Source: Streptococcus infantis
GTDB lineage: Bacteria > Bacillota > Bacilli > Lactobacillales > Streptococcaceae
Assembly (NCBI RefSeq): GCF_000963255.1
Contig: NZ_JYOV01000021.1
Coordinates: 1-64,000 of the forward strand
Direction: 5' to 3'
Length of the DNA stretch: 64,000 bases
Part shown: one piece after another, positions 9,557-18,158 of the stretch
How the letters are laid out: each line of letters starts with the position of its first letter
How positions within the stretch are numbered: the first letter of the stretch is position 1
Notes under the pieces: generated by a model
What the model saw: the letters and a program-made list of their open reading frames with translations, nothing else
Told to the model about the DNA's origin: nothing
The model's database searches: none
Position numbers and translations under genes: made by a program

Positions 9557-10693
9557 ATGAACAATACTGAATTTTATGACCGTTTGGGCGTTTCTAAAAA
9601 TGCGTCTCAAGATGAGATCAAGAAGGCCTATCGGAAATTATCTAAAAAATATCATCCAGATATCAACAAGGATCCTGGAGCTGAGGACAAGTACAAGGAA
9701 GTTCAAGAAGCTTATGAAACTTTGAGCGATGAACAGAAACGTGCTGCCTATGACCAATATGGTGCTGCTGGTGCCAATGGTGGTTTTGGTGGTGCAGGCG
9801 GTTTCGGTGGCTTCGATGGAGCAGGTGGTTTTGGCGGATTTGAAGATATCTTCTCAAGCTTCTTTGGTGGTGGCGGTGCATCACGTAATCCAAACGCCCC
9901 TCGTCAAGGTGACGACCTCCAGTATCGCGTTCATTTGACTTTTGAAGAAGCTATTTTTGGTACAGAAAAGGAAGTCAAATACAATCGTGAAGCAAGCTGT
10001 CGTACTTGTAATGGGTCTGGTGCTAAACCTGGAACAAGTCCAGTTACTTGTGGACGCTGTCATGGTTCAGGTGTGATCAATGTTGATACCCAAACACCTC
10101 TTGGTATGATGCGTCGCCAAGTAACCTGTGATGTCTGTCATGGCCGTGGTCAAGAAATCAAAGATCCATGTACAACCTGTCATGGAACTGGTCATGAAAA
10201 ACAAGCCCATAGCGTACACGTAAAAATCCCTGCTGGTGTGGAAACAGGTCAACAAATCCGCCTAGCTGGTCAGGGTGAAGCAGGCTTTAATGGTGGTCCT
10301 TATGGTGACTTGTACGTGGTGGTTTCAGTTGAAGCTAGTGATAAGTTTGAACGTGAAGGAACTACTATCTTCTATAATTTGAACCTCAATTTTGTTCAAG
10401 CAGCACTTGGTGATACAGTAGACATCCCTACAGTTCATGGTGATGTAGAATTAGTCATTCCAGAGGGAACTCAGACTGGTAAGAAATTCCGCCTACGTGG
10501 TAAGGGAGCTCCGAGCCTTCGTGGCGGTGCCCTTGGTGACCAATACGTTACAGTTAATGTCGTAACACCGACAGGCTTAAACGACCGCCAAAAAGCAGCC
10601 TTGAAAGAATTCGCAGCTGCTGGTGATTTAAAAGTCAATCCAAAGAAAAAAGGCTTCTTTGACCATATTAAAGATGCCTTTGAAGGTGAATAA
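9557..10693 (+). CDS. dnaJ: DnaJ, Hsp40 co-chaperone
   Basis: This 378-residue type I J-protein stimulates DnaK ATPase and presents substrates. The J domain is residues 1-68 with HPD at 33-35. A Gly/Phe-rich linker covers about 75-112. Four CxxCxGxG zinc repeats ([32 protein letters not shown]) span about 147-214, followed by the C-terminal substrate-binding domains. The start matches the conserved [12 protein letters not shown]. No ribosome site is evident, and the upstream region is strongly foldable, so translation may be coupled to structure. A strong terminator follows. Confidence 0.97.
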   Translation: MNNTEFYDRLGVSKNASQDEIKKAYRKLSKKYHPDINKDPGAEDKYKEVQEAYETLSDEQKRAAYDQYGAAGANGGFGGAGGFGGFDGAGGFGGFEDIFSSFFGGGGASRNPNAPRQGDDLQYRVHLTFEEAIFGTEKEVKYNREASCRTCNGSGAKPGTSPVTCGRCHGSGVINVDTQTPLGMMRRQVTCDVCHGRGQEIKDPCTTCHGTGHEKQAHSVHVKIPAGVETGQQIRLAGQGEAGFNGGPYGDLYVVVSVEASDKFEREGTTIFYNLNLNFVQAALGDTVDIPTVHGDVELVIPEGTQTGKKFRLRGKGAPSLRGGALGDQYVTVNVVTPTGLNDRQKAALKEFAAAGDLKVNPKKKGFFDHIKDAFEGE

Positions 10694-10703
10694 AGCAAAA
10701 AGT

Positions 10704-10729
10704 AAAAAGAGCCCGAGGGCTCTTTTTTT
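10704..10729 (+). terminator. Terminator after dnaJ
   Basis: AAAAAGAGCC pairs with GGCTCTTTTT around a CGAG loop, followed by a T-run. The A-run on the other side allows bidirectional use with the convergent gene at 10781. Confidence 0.93.
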
Positions 10730-10780
10730 GTGCAATCTTTAGACTTTTAGCATGGGAGAAATCATTTTTCGACTGGTCTG

Positions 10781-11440
10781 TTATTGATATTTTTGAGTGA
10801 GTAAGCCAGCAGCATCCATGTCTTGGATGAGTTGCTTGAGTTCCGCTTCCTTGCCAGGTTTCACGGTGACGGTATCAATGTGCTTAATTGCCGAATTATC
10901 CTGAATATCCACCAAGGTCAAAGCTTTTTCATAGAATGCGATTCCCTTTTTCATGCTTTCCGAATCCTGCCAAGAGAGAATAAAGAAAGAAGGATTTGAT
11001 TTTTTTCCTATTTCTTGGAAATACTTCCTGCTCTCCCCCTCTAAAAATTGGAATAAACCATGATTGAATAAGTTGTCCTCTACTGAATGGTAGGAAATAT
11101 CTCCTGTGTTTAGGACATAGACTTTGAGTCGATTTTTAGTCAGGTTAGGACTTTCTTTTAGGACGGGGTGGCTATTGATAACTTCATCAGAGAATGTCAC
11201 ATAAAAATCTAAGCCTCCACCCTCGAATTCATAGTGTCCATCTGATTCTACTTTTTCAGGAGGCAGGTCAAGGTAGATAAAGATTTGTTTTAAGGCTTCA
11301 TTTCCTTCTCGGATGTCACTCGGTGAGGCCTTGAACAGATTGGCCAGTATTAGAAATGCTAGGGCTGCAAGAAGGCAGAGGCCACCACAAATGATCAGGA
11401 TGATACGCGTCAAAACTTTAAAAAACTGTTTCATTTTCAT
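10781..11440 (-). CDS. Membrane-anchored protein of unknown function
   Basis: I do not recognise this 219-residue protein. It has a basic N-terminus, a single hydrophobic segment (about residues 10-35) and a mainly soluble remainder with a Gly-rich patch HYEFEGGGLDFYV. This fits an N-terminal anchor with the rest outside the membrane. Two ATGs (11440 and 11434) are possible; the second has better spacing from AAGG. It is on the minus strand, convergent with dnaJ, and just downstream of the 95-residue and HIT genes, which may form one transcript. No catalytic motif stands out. Confidence 0.6.
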   Translation of the reverse strand: MKMKQFFKVLTRIILIICGGLCLLAALAFLILANLFKASPSDIREGNEALKQIFIYLDLPPEKVESDGHYEFEGGGLDFYVTFSDEVINSHPVLKESPNLTKNRLKVYVLNTGDISYHSVEDNLFNHGLFQFLEGESRKYFQEIGKKSNPSFFILSWQDSESMKKGIAFYEKALTLVDIQDNSAIKHIDTVTVKPGKEAELKQLIQDMDAAGLLTQKYQ

Positions 11441-11514
11441 GCCTTCCCTGGTCTACTAAGATCTGATAACCCAAAATGGATTAAAAGGGGAAATGAGGAA
11501 AATTGGAGTTTCCC

Positions 11515-11802
11515 TTAGTTTTCTTCAGTTTCCTGCAATTCTTTTAGTACAGCAAGTCTCGTTTGGACGTCTTTTTCCAAGACTTTAAACTTATAGGTCA
11601 AATCTTTTTGATATTCCTTGATGAGTTCTTTTTGTTGGTCGATAATTTGCAGGCTATCTTGGATGATATCCAAGTCATCCTTAATGGCTTCAACACGATC
11701 AGTTGTATCTAGAACCTCTTCAGTGATAGCTTGGCGGTTCTTAACGAGGAGGTATGAACCGACTGCAGAACCTGCAAAAAGTAGTAAGTTTGATAGTTTC
11801 AT
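11515..11802 (-). CDS. Small membrane-anchored coiled-coil protein
   Basis: This 95-residue protein has one hydrophobic N-terminal helix (LSNLLLFAGSAVGSYLLV) followed by a strongly predicted coiled coil (residues about 25-95, rich in Glu, Lys, Asp and Leu). The plan resembles short YtxH-like or chemotaxis-accessory proteins, but I cannot assign a family with confidence. It follows the HIT gene by 9 bases with AGGAGT before its ATG, so the two are one operon on the minus strand. Confidence 0.65.
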   Translation of the reverse strand: MKLSNLLLFAGSAVGSYLLVKNRQAITEEVLDTTDRVEAIKDDLDIIQDSLQIIDQQKELIKEYQKDLTYKFKVLEKDVQTRLAVLKELQETEEN

Positions 11803-11811
11803 AGTGACTCC

Positions 11812-12222
11812 TTAAGCATTTTTGATCGTTTCAGCGACTTGGGCAAGTTTGTCGAAGTCTGGTTCATGTGCGACAAAGTCAATTTTGAGGTCGTCATCTG
11901 CACTATAGCGAGGGACAAGGTGGACATGGGTATGGAAAACGGTTTGTCCAGCAACTTCTTCGCAGTTGGCGATGATATTCATACCTTCAGCTTTGGTAGC
12001 TTTCATGACTTTTTGAGCAATCTTTGGTACTTGGGCGAAAAGTTGGCTAGCACTTGCAGCATCCATTTCTAAAAGATTGCGGTAGTGTTCTTTTGGTACG
12101 ACCAAGGTGTGACCAGGTGTTACTTGTGAGATATCAAGGAAGGCAAGAACTTGATCATCTTCGTAAACCTTTGATGCGGGAATCTCCCCAGCGATAATTT
12201 TACAAAAAATGCAATCTGACAT
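11812..12222 (-). CDS. hit: HIT family nucleotide-binding hydrolase
   Basis: This 136-residue histidine-triad protein, probably of the HINT branch, hydrolyses nucleoside phosphoramidates or related nucleotides. The triad H97-T-H99-V-H101 lies in GQTVFHTHVHLVPRY near the C-terminus. The N-terminal CIFCKIIAGEIPAS is the family signature and may bind zinc with the nearby Cys. It is transcribed divergently from ecsA, as in other streptococci, and followed by a small coiled-coil gene. The cellular substrate is not known from sequence. Confidence 0.93.
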   Translation of the reverse strand: MSDCIFCKIIAGEIPASKVYEDDQVLAFLDISQVTPGHTLVVPKEHYRNLLEMDAASASQLFAQVPKIAQKVMKATKAEGMNIIANCEEVAGQTVFHTHVHLVPRYSADDDLKIDFVAHEPDFDKLAQVAETIKNA

Positions 12223-12247
12223 AAAATCTACCTCTACTGTATTGAAT

Positions 12248-12258
12248 TTTGATATAAT
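12248..12258 (+). promoter_or_regulatory. Extended -10 promoter for ecsAB
   Basis: TTTTGATATAAT contains an extended -10 (TG-N-TATAAT) about 30 bases before the ecsA ATG. No good -35 is visible. Confidence 0.55.
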
Positions 12259-12289
12259 ATAGCTACATTATACCAGATTTGGAGAAAAT

Positions 12290-13021
12290 ATGTTAGAAAT
12301 TAAAAACCTGACAGGTGGCTATGTTCATGTTCCTGTCTTGAAAGATGTGTCCTTTACAGTCGAGAGTGGACAGCTGGTCGGTTTAATCGGTCTCAATGGT
12401 GCTGGAAAATCAACGACTATCAATGAAATTATTGGACTTTTGACACCTTATAGTGGAGAAATAAACATCGACGGACTAACCTTAGGTGCAAATCCTCGTG
12501 AATATCGTCAGCAGATTGGTTACATTCCTGAAACTCCTAGTTTGTACGAAGAATTAACTCTCAGAGAACATATCGAGACGGTTGTCATGGCCTATGGTAT
12601 TGAGCAAAACCTAGCTTTTGAACGTGTAGAACCTCTTTTAAAGATGTTCCGTTTGGATCAGAAATTAGATTGGTTCCCTGTTCATTTTTCGAAAGGGATG
12701 AAACAGAAGGTCATGATTATCTGTGCCTTTGTCGTGGATCCGAGTCTCTTTATCGTCGATGAACCTTTCCTTGGTCTTGATCCTCTGGCAATTTCGGACT
12801 TGATTCAGCTTTTGGATCTTGAAAAGAAAAAAGGCAAGTCTATTCTCATGAGTACCCACGTTCTTGACTCTGCTGAAAAAATGTGTGACTCTTTTGTCAT
12901 TCTTCATAAAGGCCAAGTGAGAGCTAAAGGGGATCTTGAAGAGCTGAGACAAGCTTTTGCCATGCCTCAAGCAAGTCTCAATGATATCTATTTGGCTTTG
13001 ACCAAAGAGGAGGACAGATGA
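12290..13021 (+). CDS. ecsA: EcsA-type ABC transporter ATPase
   Basis: This 243-residue ATP-binding subunit has Walker A GLNGAGKST (34-42), signature FSKGMKQK (133-140), Walker B LFIVDEP (153-159) and the switch His in MSTHV (190). The signature is the KGM variant of EcsA rather than SGGQ. In Bacillus, Ecs affects secretion, competence and intramembrane proteolysis through RasP. The stop overlaps the ecsB start by 4 bases (ATGA), so the pair is translationally coupled. Transport direction and substrate are unresolved. Confidence 0.92.
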   Translation: MLEIKNLTGGYVHVPVLKDVSFTVESGQLVGLIGLNGAGKSTTINEIIGLLTPYSGEINIDGLTLGANPREYRQQIGYIPETPSLYEELTLREHIETVVMAYGIEQNLAFERVEPLLKMFRLDQKLDWFPVHFSKGMKQKVMIICAFVVDPSLFIVDEPFLGLDPLAISDLIQLLDLEKKKGKSILMSTHVLDSAEKMCDSFVILHKGQVRAKGDLEELRQAFAMPQASLNDIYLALTKEEDR

Positions 13022-14067
13022 AAGACTTGTTTCTAAAGCGAAAGCAGGCTTTTCGTAAAGAGTGTGTCGGTTATCTGCGTTATGTGCTCAATGACCACTT
13101 TGTCTTGTTTTTACTGGTCTTAGTAGGTTTTCTAGCCTATCAGTATAGTCAACTACTTCAGCATTTTCCTGAGAATCATTTACCAATCCTAGGTTTAATT
13201 GGGATTGTCTCTGTTTTACTCTTACTTTGGGGAGGAATAGCGACCTATGTGGAAGCGCCTGATAAGCTCTTTCTCTTAGTAGCTGAAGAAGAAGTGAGAG
13301 AACACATCCAGAAGCAAAGTCTGGCCTCCTTTATCTTTTGGGTCAGTGTACAGACTCTCTTTTTGCTCTTTTTTGCTCCTTTATTTTTAGCCATGGGCTT
13401 AGGCTTAGGAGTTTTTGGGGTCTATGTTCTTCTGTTGGGAGTCGGGAAATATTTCCTGTTTCAGAAAAAAGCTGGCAAGTTTTTTAGTGCAAATCATCTG
13501 GACTGGGACTATGTGATTGCCCAAGAAAGTAAACGCAAGCAGTTTTTACTCCGTTTCTTTGCCCTCTTTACCCAAGTTAAGGGAATTTCAAACAGCGTCA
13601 AGCGACGAGCTTATCTAGACTTTATCCTAAAAGCAGTTCAGAAGGTGCCGAGCAAGATCTGGCAGAACCTCTATCTTCGTTCTTATCTGCGAAATGGAGA
13701 TCTTTTTGCCCTCAGTCTTCGCCTCCTCTTCCTATCCTTGCTGGCGTTGGTCTTTATCGAGCAAGCTTGGATAGCGACAGCAGTAGTAGTTTTATTTAAC
13801 TATCTCTTGCTCTTTCAGTTATTGGCCCTCTATCATGCTTTTGACTACCAATATTTGACTCAACTTTTCCCGCTAGACAAGGGGCAAAAGGAAAAAGGGT
13901 TACAGGCAGTTGTCCGAGGATTGACTGGTTTTGTTTTATTGGTTCAACTGATAGTTGGTGTGATTACTCTCCAAGAAAAACTAGCCCTTCTAGCCCTCCT
14001 TGGAGTTGGTCTGGTCTTGCAAATCTTGTATCTCCCTTATCAGGTGAAACGTCAGATGCAGGACTAA
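13018..14067 (+). CDS. ecsB: EcsB-type ABC transporter permease
   Basis: This 349-residue membrane subunit has several hydrophobic segments (about residues 30-47, 58-78, 105-150, 230-275 and 300-345). A basic cytoplasmic stretch with KRRAYLDFILKAVQKVP lies in the middle. The EcsB name follows from coupling to EcsA and from the overall pattern. Its last codon coincides with the first base of a BOX element, so the BOX inserted exactly at the gene end. In related genomes EcsC may accompany EcsAB; here no adjacent ecsC is seen. Confidence 0.88.
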   Translation: MKDLFLKRKQAFRKECVGYLRYVLNDHFVLFLLVLVGFLAYQYSQLLQHFPENHLPILGLIGIVSVLLLLWGGIATYVEAPDKLFLLVAEEEVREHIQKQSLASFIFWVSVQTLFLLFFAPLFLAMGLGLGVFGVYVLLLGVGKYFLFQKKAGKFFSANHLDWDYVIAQESKRKQFLLRFFALFTQVKGISNSVKRRAYLDFILKAVQKVPSKIWQNLYLRSYLRNGDLFALSLRLLFLSLLALVFIEQAWIATAVVVLFNYLLLFQLLALYHAFDYQYLTQLFPLDKGQKEKGLQAVVRGLTGFVLLVQLIVGVITLQEKLALLALLGVGLVLQILYLPYQVKRQMQD

Positions 14068-14180
14068 TACTCTTCGAAAATCTCTTCAAACTAGGTCAGC
14101 ATCCATCTGCAACCTCAAAGCGATGCTTCGAGCAACCTGCGGCTAGCTTTCTAGTTTGCTCTTTGATTTTCATTGAGTAT
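14067..14180 (+). repeat. BOX element, copy 1
   Basis: Starts ATACTCTTCGAAAATC, ends GATTTTCATTGAGTAT, and contains the CTGCGGCTAGCTT core of pneumococcal BOX elements. It begins in the ecsB stop codon. Confidence 0.9.
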
Positions 14181-14201
14181 AACATTGCTTATATGATACT
14201 A

Positions 14202-14239
14202 AAAAAGAAGTTGAGTTCAATCTGTCTCAGCTTCTTTTT
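14202..14239 (-). terminator. Bidirectional terminator, duplicated copy
   Basis: AAAAAGAAG-TT-GAG pairs with CTC-AG-CTTCTTTTT around a short loop. It is an exact copy of the one at 14409-14447. Confidence 0.8.
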
Positions 14240-14275
14240 AGTTACTACAGGATAATGGTTGGTCCGTAGAGACTT

Positions 14276-14388
14276 ATACTCTTCGAAAATCTCTTCAAAC
14301 CACGTCAGCTTTATCTGCGACCTCAAAGCAGTGCTTTGAGCAACCTGCGGCTAGCTTCCTAGTTTGCTCTTTGATTTTCATTGAGTAT
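14276..14388 (+). repeat. BOX element, copy 2
   Basis: Same ends as copy 1. The interior (AACCACGTCAGC, then CTTTGAGCAACCTGCGG) differs by several substitutions. Confidence 0.9.
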
Positions 14389-14408
14389 CACATTGCTTAT
14401 ATGATACT

Positions 14409-14447
14409 AAAAAAGAAGTTGAGTTCAATCTGTCTCAGCTTCTTTTT
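14409..14447 (-). terminator. Bidirectional terminator at the end of blpT
   Basis: A 9-bp outer stem with A-run and T-run on either side, lying 5 bases beyond the blpT stop. Usable from both strands. Confidence 0.85.
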
Positions 14448-14452
14448 AGTTA

Positions 14453-14782
14453 CTACAGGATAATGGTTGGTCCGTAGAGACTCAACTTGGTTTTGACTTG
14501 GTCAAAGTGAAAGTGGTCATAGGCTCTCCAAGCGGCGCGAGTAGGAGCGTCTGGATTGAGAGCACTGAGGCCCATGAGAAGACTGGAAGTTTGGTAAAAT
14601 TTTTCCAGCTCAATCAAGAATCGATTATCCACTGTCTCAGCTTTAGAGAGAAAGCAGAGGATATTGTCCAGTTGCTCCTGAAAGCGGACATCGTCAGCTG
14701 TTGCCTGTTTGCAGACTTGGTAAGCTTTGTTTAACTCAGTTATCAGTGTCTGAGCTCTTTTGATTGGGTCTGTTTCCGTCAT
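14453..14782 (-). CDS. blpT: BlpT-like protein of the blp locus
   Basis: This 109-residue soluble, helical protein ends GPTIIL. By position (next to ecsB and divergent from blpSRH) and by sequence it corresponds to BlpT of the pneumococcal bacteriocin-like-peptide locus, whose function is unclear; an immunity-type helical bundle is one possibility. A strong AGGAGG precedes the ATG. Its upstream region holds a BlpR-type direct repeat in the correct orientation, so it is likely induced with the blp regulon. The last 35 bases of the gene are repeated at 14240-14274. Confidence 0.75.
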   Translation of the reverse strand: MTETDPIKRAQTLITELNKAYQVCKQATADDVRFQEQLDNILCFLSKAETVDNRFLIELEKFYQTSSLLMGLSALNPDAPTRAAWRAYDHFHFDQVKTKLSLYGPTIIL

Positions 14783-14843
14783 GAGAATTCCTCCTTTGTG
14801 ATGGTTTTAAAGTTGTTTTAAGCCTTTGTCTTTCTATAATCCT

Positions 14844-14910
14844 AGCCTATCACTTTTTACTCATTTTTTACTTTCAAATCTTTAATTGTCATTGAAATTT
14901 CCTGAATGGT
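14844..14910 (-). promoter_or_regulatory. BlpR-type promoter of blpT
   Basis: On the minus strand ACCATTCAGG, 11 bases, ACAATTAAAG: two half-sites 21 bases apart start to start. A -10-like TAGGCT lies 40 bases after the start of the second half-site. The same geometry occurs at the three other blp promoters here. Confidence 0.75.
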
Positions 14911-14972
14911 AATAGCGGGATTTTATGATAAAATAGTTGTAAGGTTATCATAGTTATTTTGTAAAAACTTCG

Positions 14973-15040
14973 ACACTTTAGGAATTTTTAAGAACCGTTT
15001 AGGATTTGGCAAAAAATGGATTCTAGACTTATGGTATCCT
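14973..15040 (+). promoter_or_regulatory. BlpR-type promoter of blpSRH
   Basis: ACACTTTAGG (14973-14982), 11 bases, ACCGTTTAGG (14994-15003), then TATCCT at 15035-15040. The paired half-sites with 21-base periodicity are as known for LytTR-type regulators such as ComE and BlpR. Confidence 0.8.
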
Positions 15041-15060
15041 CTCTTCAGGAGGTTTTATCC

Positions 15061-15399
15061 ATGAACTATATCATCATCCAAAAAGAGAAAGAAATGTTCA
15101 AATTAAACATAAAGGATATCTACTACATCCAAACGCATCCAAGTAAAGCCCATACCGTGCAGATTGTTACAGAAGACGCTAGCTTTGATCTGTTTCAAAA
15201 TTTAAGCAAGCTTGAAAAACAATATGGGGAAACCTTAACAAGATGTCATCGAAATTGTCTGGTCAACCTTGAACGAGTAAAATCCATGGAACTCCAATCA
15301 AAGACTCTTTTTCTTGGAGAAGAAGGTCGATATGCCGTTCAGTATTCCAGGCGTCGTTATAGAGAAATTCGCCAAAAATGGTTGAAACAAGGAGAGTAA
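15061..15399 (+). CDS. blpS: BlpS-like LytTR DNA-binding protein
   Basis: This 112-residue protein consists almost only of a LytTR DNA-binding domain (YYIQTHPSKAHTVQIV, then LTRCHRNCLVNLERVKSM). It has no receiver domain, so it may modulate rather than receive the signal. The ATG at 15061 follows AGGAGG by 8 bases; an in-frame upstream ATG at 15016 overlaps the promoter. It is first gene of blpS-blpR-blpH, 4 bases before blpR. Pneumococcal BlpS has the same architecture. Confidence 0.85.
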   Translation: MNYIIIQKEKEMFKLNIKDIYYIQTHPSKAHTVQIVTEDASFDLFQNLSKLEKQYGETLTRCHRNCLVNLERVKSMELQSKTLFLGEEGRYAVQYSRRRYREIRQKWLKQGE

Positions 15400-15403
15400 G
15401 AAG

Positions 15404-16141
15404 ATGAGAATATTTGTTTTAGAAGATGATTTTTCCCAACAAGCCAGAATTGAAAAGACGATTGAAAAACTTTTGAAAAAACAGAGTATCATTCCCAGTT
15501 CTTTTGAAGTCTTTGGCAAGCCAGACCAACTGCTGGCAGAGGTGCATGAGAAGGGTGCGCATCAGCTTTTCTTTTTGGACATTGAGATTCGAAATGAAGA
15601 GATGAAAGGACTAGAAGTGGCTAGAAAGATTCGGGATCGGGACCCCTATGCCCTGATCGTCTTTGTGACAACTCACTCGGAGTTTATGCCCCTGTCCTTT
15701 CGCTACCAAGTGTCAGCTTTGGACTACATTGATAAGGCCTTATCGGCAGAGGAGTTTGAATCTCGTATCGAGACAGCCCTCCTCTATGCCAATAGTCAAG
15801 ATAGTAAAAGTTTGGCGGAAGATTGCTTTTATTTTAAATCAAAATTTGCCCAATTCCAGTATCCTTTTAAAGAGGTTTACTATCTCGAAACGTCCCCAAG
15901 ACCCCATCGTGTTATTCTCTATACCAAGACAGACAGGTTAGAATTTACGGCTAGTTTAGAGGAGGTTCTCAAGCAGGAACCCCGTCTCTTGCAGTGCCAT
16001 CGCTCTTTTCTTGTCAATCCAACCAATGTAGTTCGTTTGGATAAGAAAGAAAAACTCCTTTTCTTTCCCAATGGTGGAAGCTGTCTAATCGCGCGTTATA
16101 AGGTCAGAGAAGTGTCTGAGACTATCAATAACTTACACTGA
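15404..16141 (+). CDS. blpR: BlpR-like response regulator (AgrA/ComE type)
   Basis: This 245-residue regulator has a receiver domain (1-125, acidic pocket EDD at 7-9, phospho-acceptor Asp59 in LFFLDIEI) and a C-terminal LytTR domain (about 138-240, with LLQCHRSFLVNP). It is expected to be phosphorylated by BlpH and to bind the 21-base direct repeats found at four places in this locus. It is in an operon between blpS and blpH. The LytTR part resembles BlpS, which may compete for the same sites. Confidence 0.9.
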   Translation: MRIFVLEDDFSQQARIEKTIEKLLKKQSIIPSSFEVFGKPDQLLAEVHEKGAHQLFFLDIEIRNEEMKGLEVARKIRDRDPYALIVFVTTHSEFMPLSFRYQVSALDYIDKALSAEEFESRIETALLYANSQDSKSLAEDCFYFKSKFAQFQYPFKEVYYLETSPRPHRVILYTKTDRLEFTASLEEVLKQEPRLLQCHRSFLVNPTNVVRLDKKEKLLFFPNGGSCLIARYKVREVSETINNLH

Positions 16142-16154
16142 GCTAGGAGAGTTT

Positions 16155-17504
16155 ATGAATATTGCTTGGATATTGTTGTATACGCTTGTTATTAATGGAC
16201 TAGAAATTGTCATATTCTTTAAGGTAGATGGAATTGGTATCACTTTCGAGAGGGTTTTTAAGTCCTTTCTTCTGAAATTTCTCCTAGGGGCTATTTTTGC
16301 GACTTTTCAATTTTTAGCTGTGAGTGAATACTTATCATATTTTATGGAACCTTTGTACGGCATAGGCTTATCTTTCTTATTGTTAAGAGGGCTTCCTAAA
16401 AAACTACTCTTCTTTTATGGTCTCTTTCCAATTGTATTGATGGATATCTTTTACAGAAGTGTTTCTTATTTTGTGCTTCCATTTTTGGGGCAAGGGATTG
16501 TAGATGGAGATGGCAATCCTGTCTTTTTATTGATTATGATATTCGTTTGCTTCATAGTTTTAGCTTTTTTGAAATGGTTGAACTATGATTTTACTAGCTT
16601 GAAAAAAGATATTCTCGATAAAAGTTTTCAAAAGTCCTTGACTAAGATTAACTGGATAATGGGAGCCTACTATCTAGTCATGGAAAGTCTGACTTTTTTT
16701 GAATATGAACAGGGGATCCAATCAAAGACTGTTCGCCATCTGATCCTAGTGTTTTACCTGCTATTTTTTATGGGGATTATCAAGAAGCTGGATACCTATT
16801 TGAAGGAAAAACTTCAGGAAAAACTGAACCAAGAGCAGGACTTGCGCTACAGAGATATGGAACGCTATAGTCGGCATATAGAGGAGCTTTATAAGGAAGT
16901 GCGGAGTTTTCGCCATGATTATACCAACCTCTTGACCAGCTTACGACTAGGAATTGAAGAGGAGGATATGGAGCAGATAAAAGAGGTCTACGACTCGGTC
17001 TTAAAGGATTCTAGCCAAAAATTGCAGGACAATAAATATGACCTGGGCAGATTGGTGAATATTCGGGACCGTGCCCTTAAAAGTCTACTAGCAGGAAAAT
17101 TTCTAAAAGCCAGAGAAAAGAATATTGTCTTTAACGTCGAAGTTCCTGAGGAGATTCAAGTCGAGAGTATGAGTCTGCTTGATTTTCTGACTATTGTGTC
17201 TATCCTATGTGACAATGCCATTGAAGCTAGTGCAGAGGCCAGTCAACCTCGTGTCTCAATCGCCTTTATAAAAAATGGAGCACAGGAAACCTTTATCATT
17301 GAAAACTCCATCAAAGAAGAGGGTATAGATGTTTCTGAAATCTTCTCTTTTGGAGTTAGTTCTAAAGGGGAGGACCGAGGTGTTGGTCTTTATACTGTCA
17401 TGAAGATTGTGGAAAGTTATCTCAATGCCAGTCTCAATACCACCTGTCAAGATCAAGTCTTTCGTCAGGTTTTGGCGGTTCATTTGCTGTCAACTTCTGA
17501 TTAG
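16155..17504 (+). CDS. blpH: BlpH-like pheromone-receptor histidine kinase
   Basis: This 449-residue sensor kinase of the ComD/AgrC class has about six N-terminal membrane helices (residues 1-210), a coiled-coil linker, the phospho-acceptor His254 in FRHDYTNLL and a C-terminal ATPase domain with CDNAIEAS and the GVGLYTVMKIV box. In pneumococcus BlpH detects the secreted BlpC peptide. No blpC gene and no BlpAB exporter follow it in this window, so its ligand may come from other strains or be encoded elsewhere. It starts after TAGGAG. Confidence 0.9.
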   Translation: MNIAWILLYTLVINGLEIVIFFKVDGIGITFERVFKSFLLKFLLGAIFATFQFLAVSEYLSYFMEPLYGIGLSFLLLRGLPKKLLFFYGLFPIVLMDIFYRSVSYFVLPFLGQGIVDGDGNPVFLLIMIFVCFIVLAFLKWLNYDFTSLKKDILDKSFQKSLTKINWIMGAYYLVMESLTFFEYEQGIQSKTVRHLILVFYLLFFMGIIKKLDTYLKEKLQEKLNQEQDLRYRDMERYSRHIEELYKEVRSFRHDYTNLLTSLRLGIEEEDMEQIKEVYDSVLKDSSQKLQDNKYDLGRLVNIRDRALKSLLAGKFLKAREKNIVFNVEVPEEIQVESMSLLDFLTIVSILCDNAIEASAEASQPRVSIAFIKNGAQETFIIENSIKEEGIDVSEIFSFGVSSKGEDRGVGLYTVMKIVESYLNASLNTTCQDQVFRQVLAVHLLSTSD

Positions 17505-17605
17505 AGAATGTGTGAACAAGAGGACCTAGGCATTTTAGGTTGAAAAACACTGCTACGATTTGTCCTTATCCAGCCTGACTTTTTATAATATTCGAGGAAA
17601 AATAA

Positions 17606-17962
17606 ATGAACCAGAAATCTTATTTTATAGCTTGTTCTGTACTGATCATCCTATCAAATCTTCTCATATTTTCTCTAGTCAACGAAGGAGAAGGTACAGG
17701 AACTAATCTGATAATAATTGTTTCAACCTGTGTCTTGCTGCCAGCCTTTTTACATGCAGTTGAAAATCAGCAGACATCATTGGTTAGGGCAGAATCCTTG
17801 CTCCTCATTCAGATGGCAGTGGTTTCCTTAGTCCGTCTCATCAACCGAATAGAGAGGACACCTGAAATCTTACATACAGGCCTCACTCTTCTAGTTTTAG
17901 CAAGCTGGCTAGCCTTTCTCGTCCTAGCTATCATGAGAATGTATCAGAAAAAAGGGAAGTAA
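17606..17962 (+). CDS. Small membrane protein in the blp locus
   Basis: This 118-residue protein has about four hydrophobic segments (7-27, 35-52, 65-80 and 90-112) and a basic C-terminus (RMYQKKGK). It is not recognised by family. Position directly after blpH, where pneumococcal strains carry bacteriocin and immunity genes, suggests an immunity-like role, but no BlpR box is evident immediately upstream. A ribosome site GAGGAAA precedes the ATG. Confidence 0.6.
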   Translation: MNQKSYFIACSVLIILSNLLIFSLVNEGEGTGTNLIIIVSTCVLLPAFLHAVENQQTSLVRAESLLLIQMAVVSLVRLINRIERTPEILHTGLTLLVLASWLAFLVLAIMRMYQKKGK

Positions 17963-18034
17963 AGTTAAGTACATTTTGATTTGTTAGGTTTTATTAGGGC
18001 AAGCATATTTTCCGTGCTTGCTTTTTTTTTTTCT

Positions 18035-18101
18035 ACAATTTAGGAGGTTTTGACGACCGTTCATGATTTTGGGGAATTAAGGCCGAAAGGAGTGCTATAC
18101 T
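18035..18101 (+). promoter_or_regulatory. BlpR-type promoter of the 50-residue protein operon
   Basis: ACAATTTAGG (18035-18044), 11 bases, ACCGTTCATG (18056-18065), then -10 TATACT at 18096-18101, exactly 40 bases after the second half-site start. Confidence 0.8.
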
Positions 18102-18158
18102 AGCAGTGTAAAGGATATAGCTCAACTAAAATAAAGCACACATTTAGGAGGAAAATTT

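Larger units (their letters stand above)
14067..14482 (+). repeat. Tandem duplication of BOX plus blpT 3-prime end
   Basis: A unit of 209 bases (BOX, bidirectional terminator and about 35 bases of the end of blpT) occurs twice, starting at 14067 and 14276. The non-BOX part (14182-14274 against 14390-14482) is identical, while the BOX parts differ at several internal sites. The whole ecsB-blpT gap is accounted for by this duplication. Confidence 0.85.

Noticed and set aside
17505..17605. Gap after blpH searched for a blpC-like pheromone gene
   Set aside because: No short frame with a double-glycine leader and ribosome site is present on either strand.
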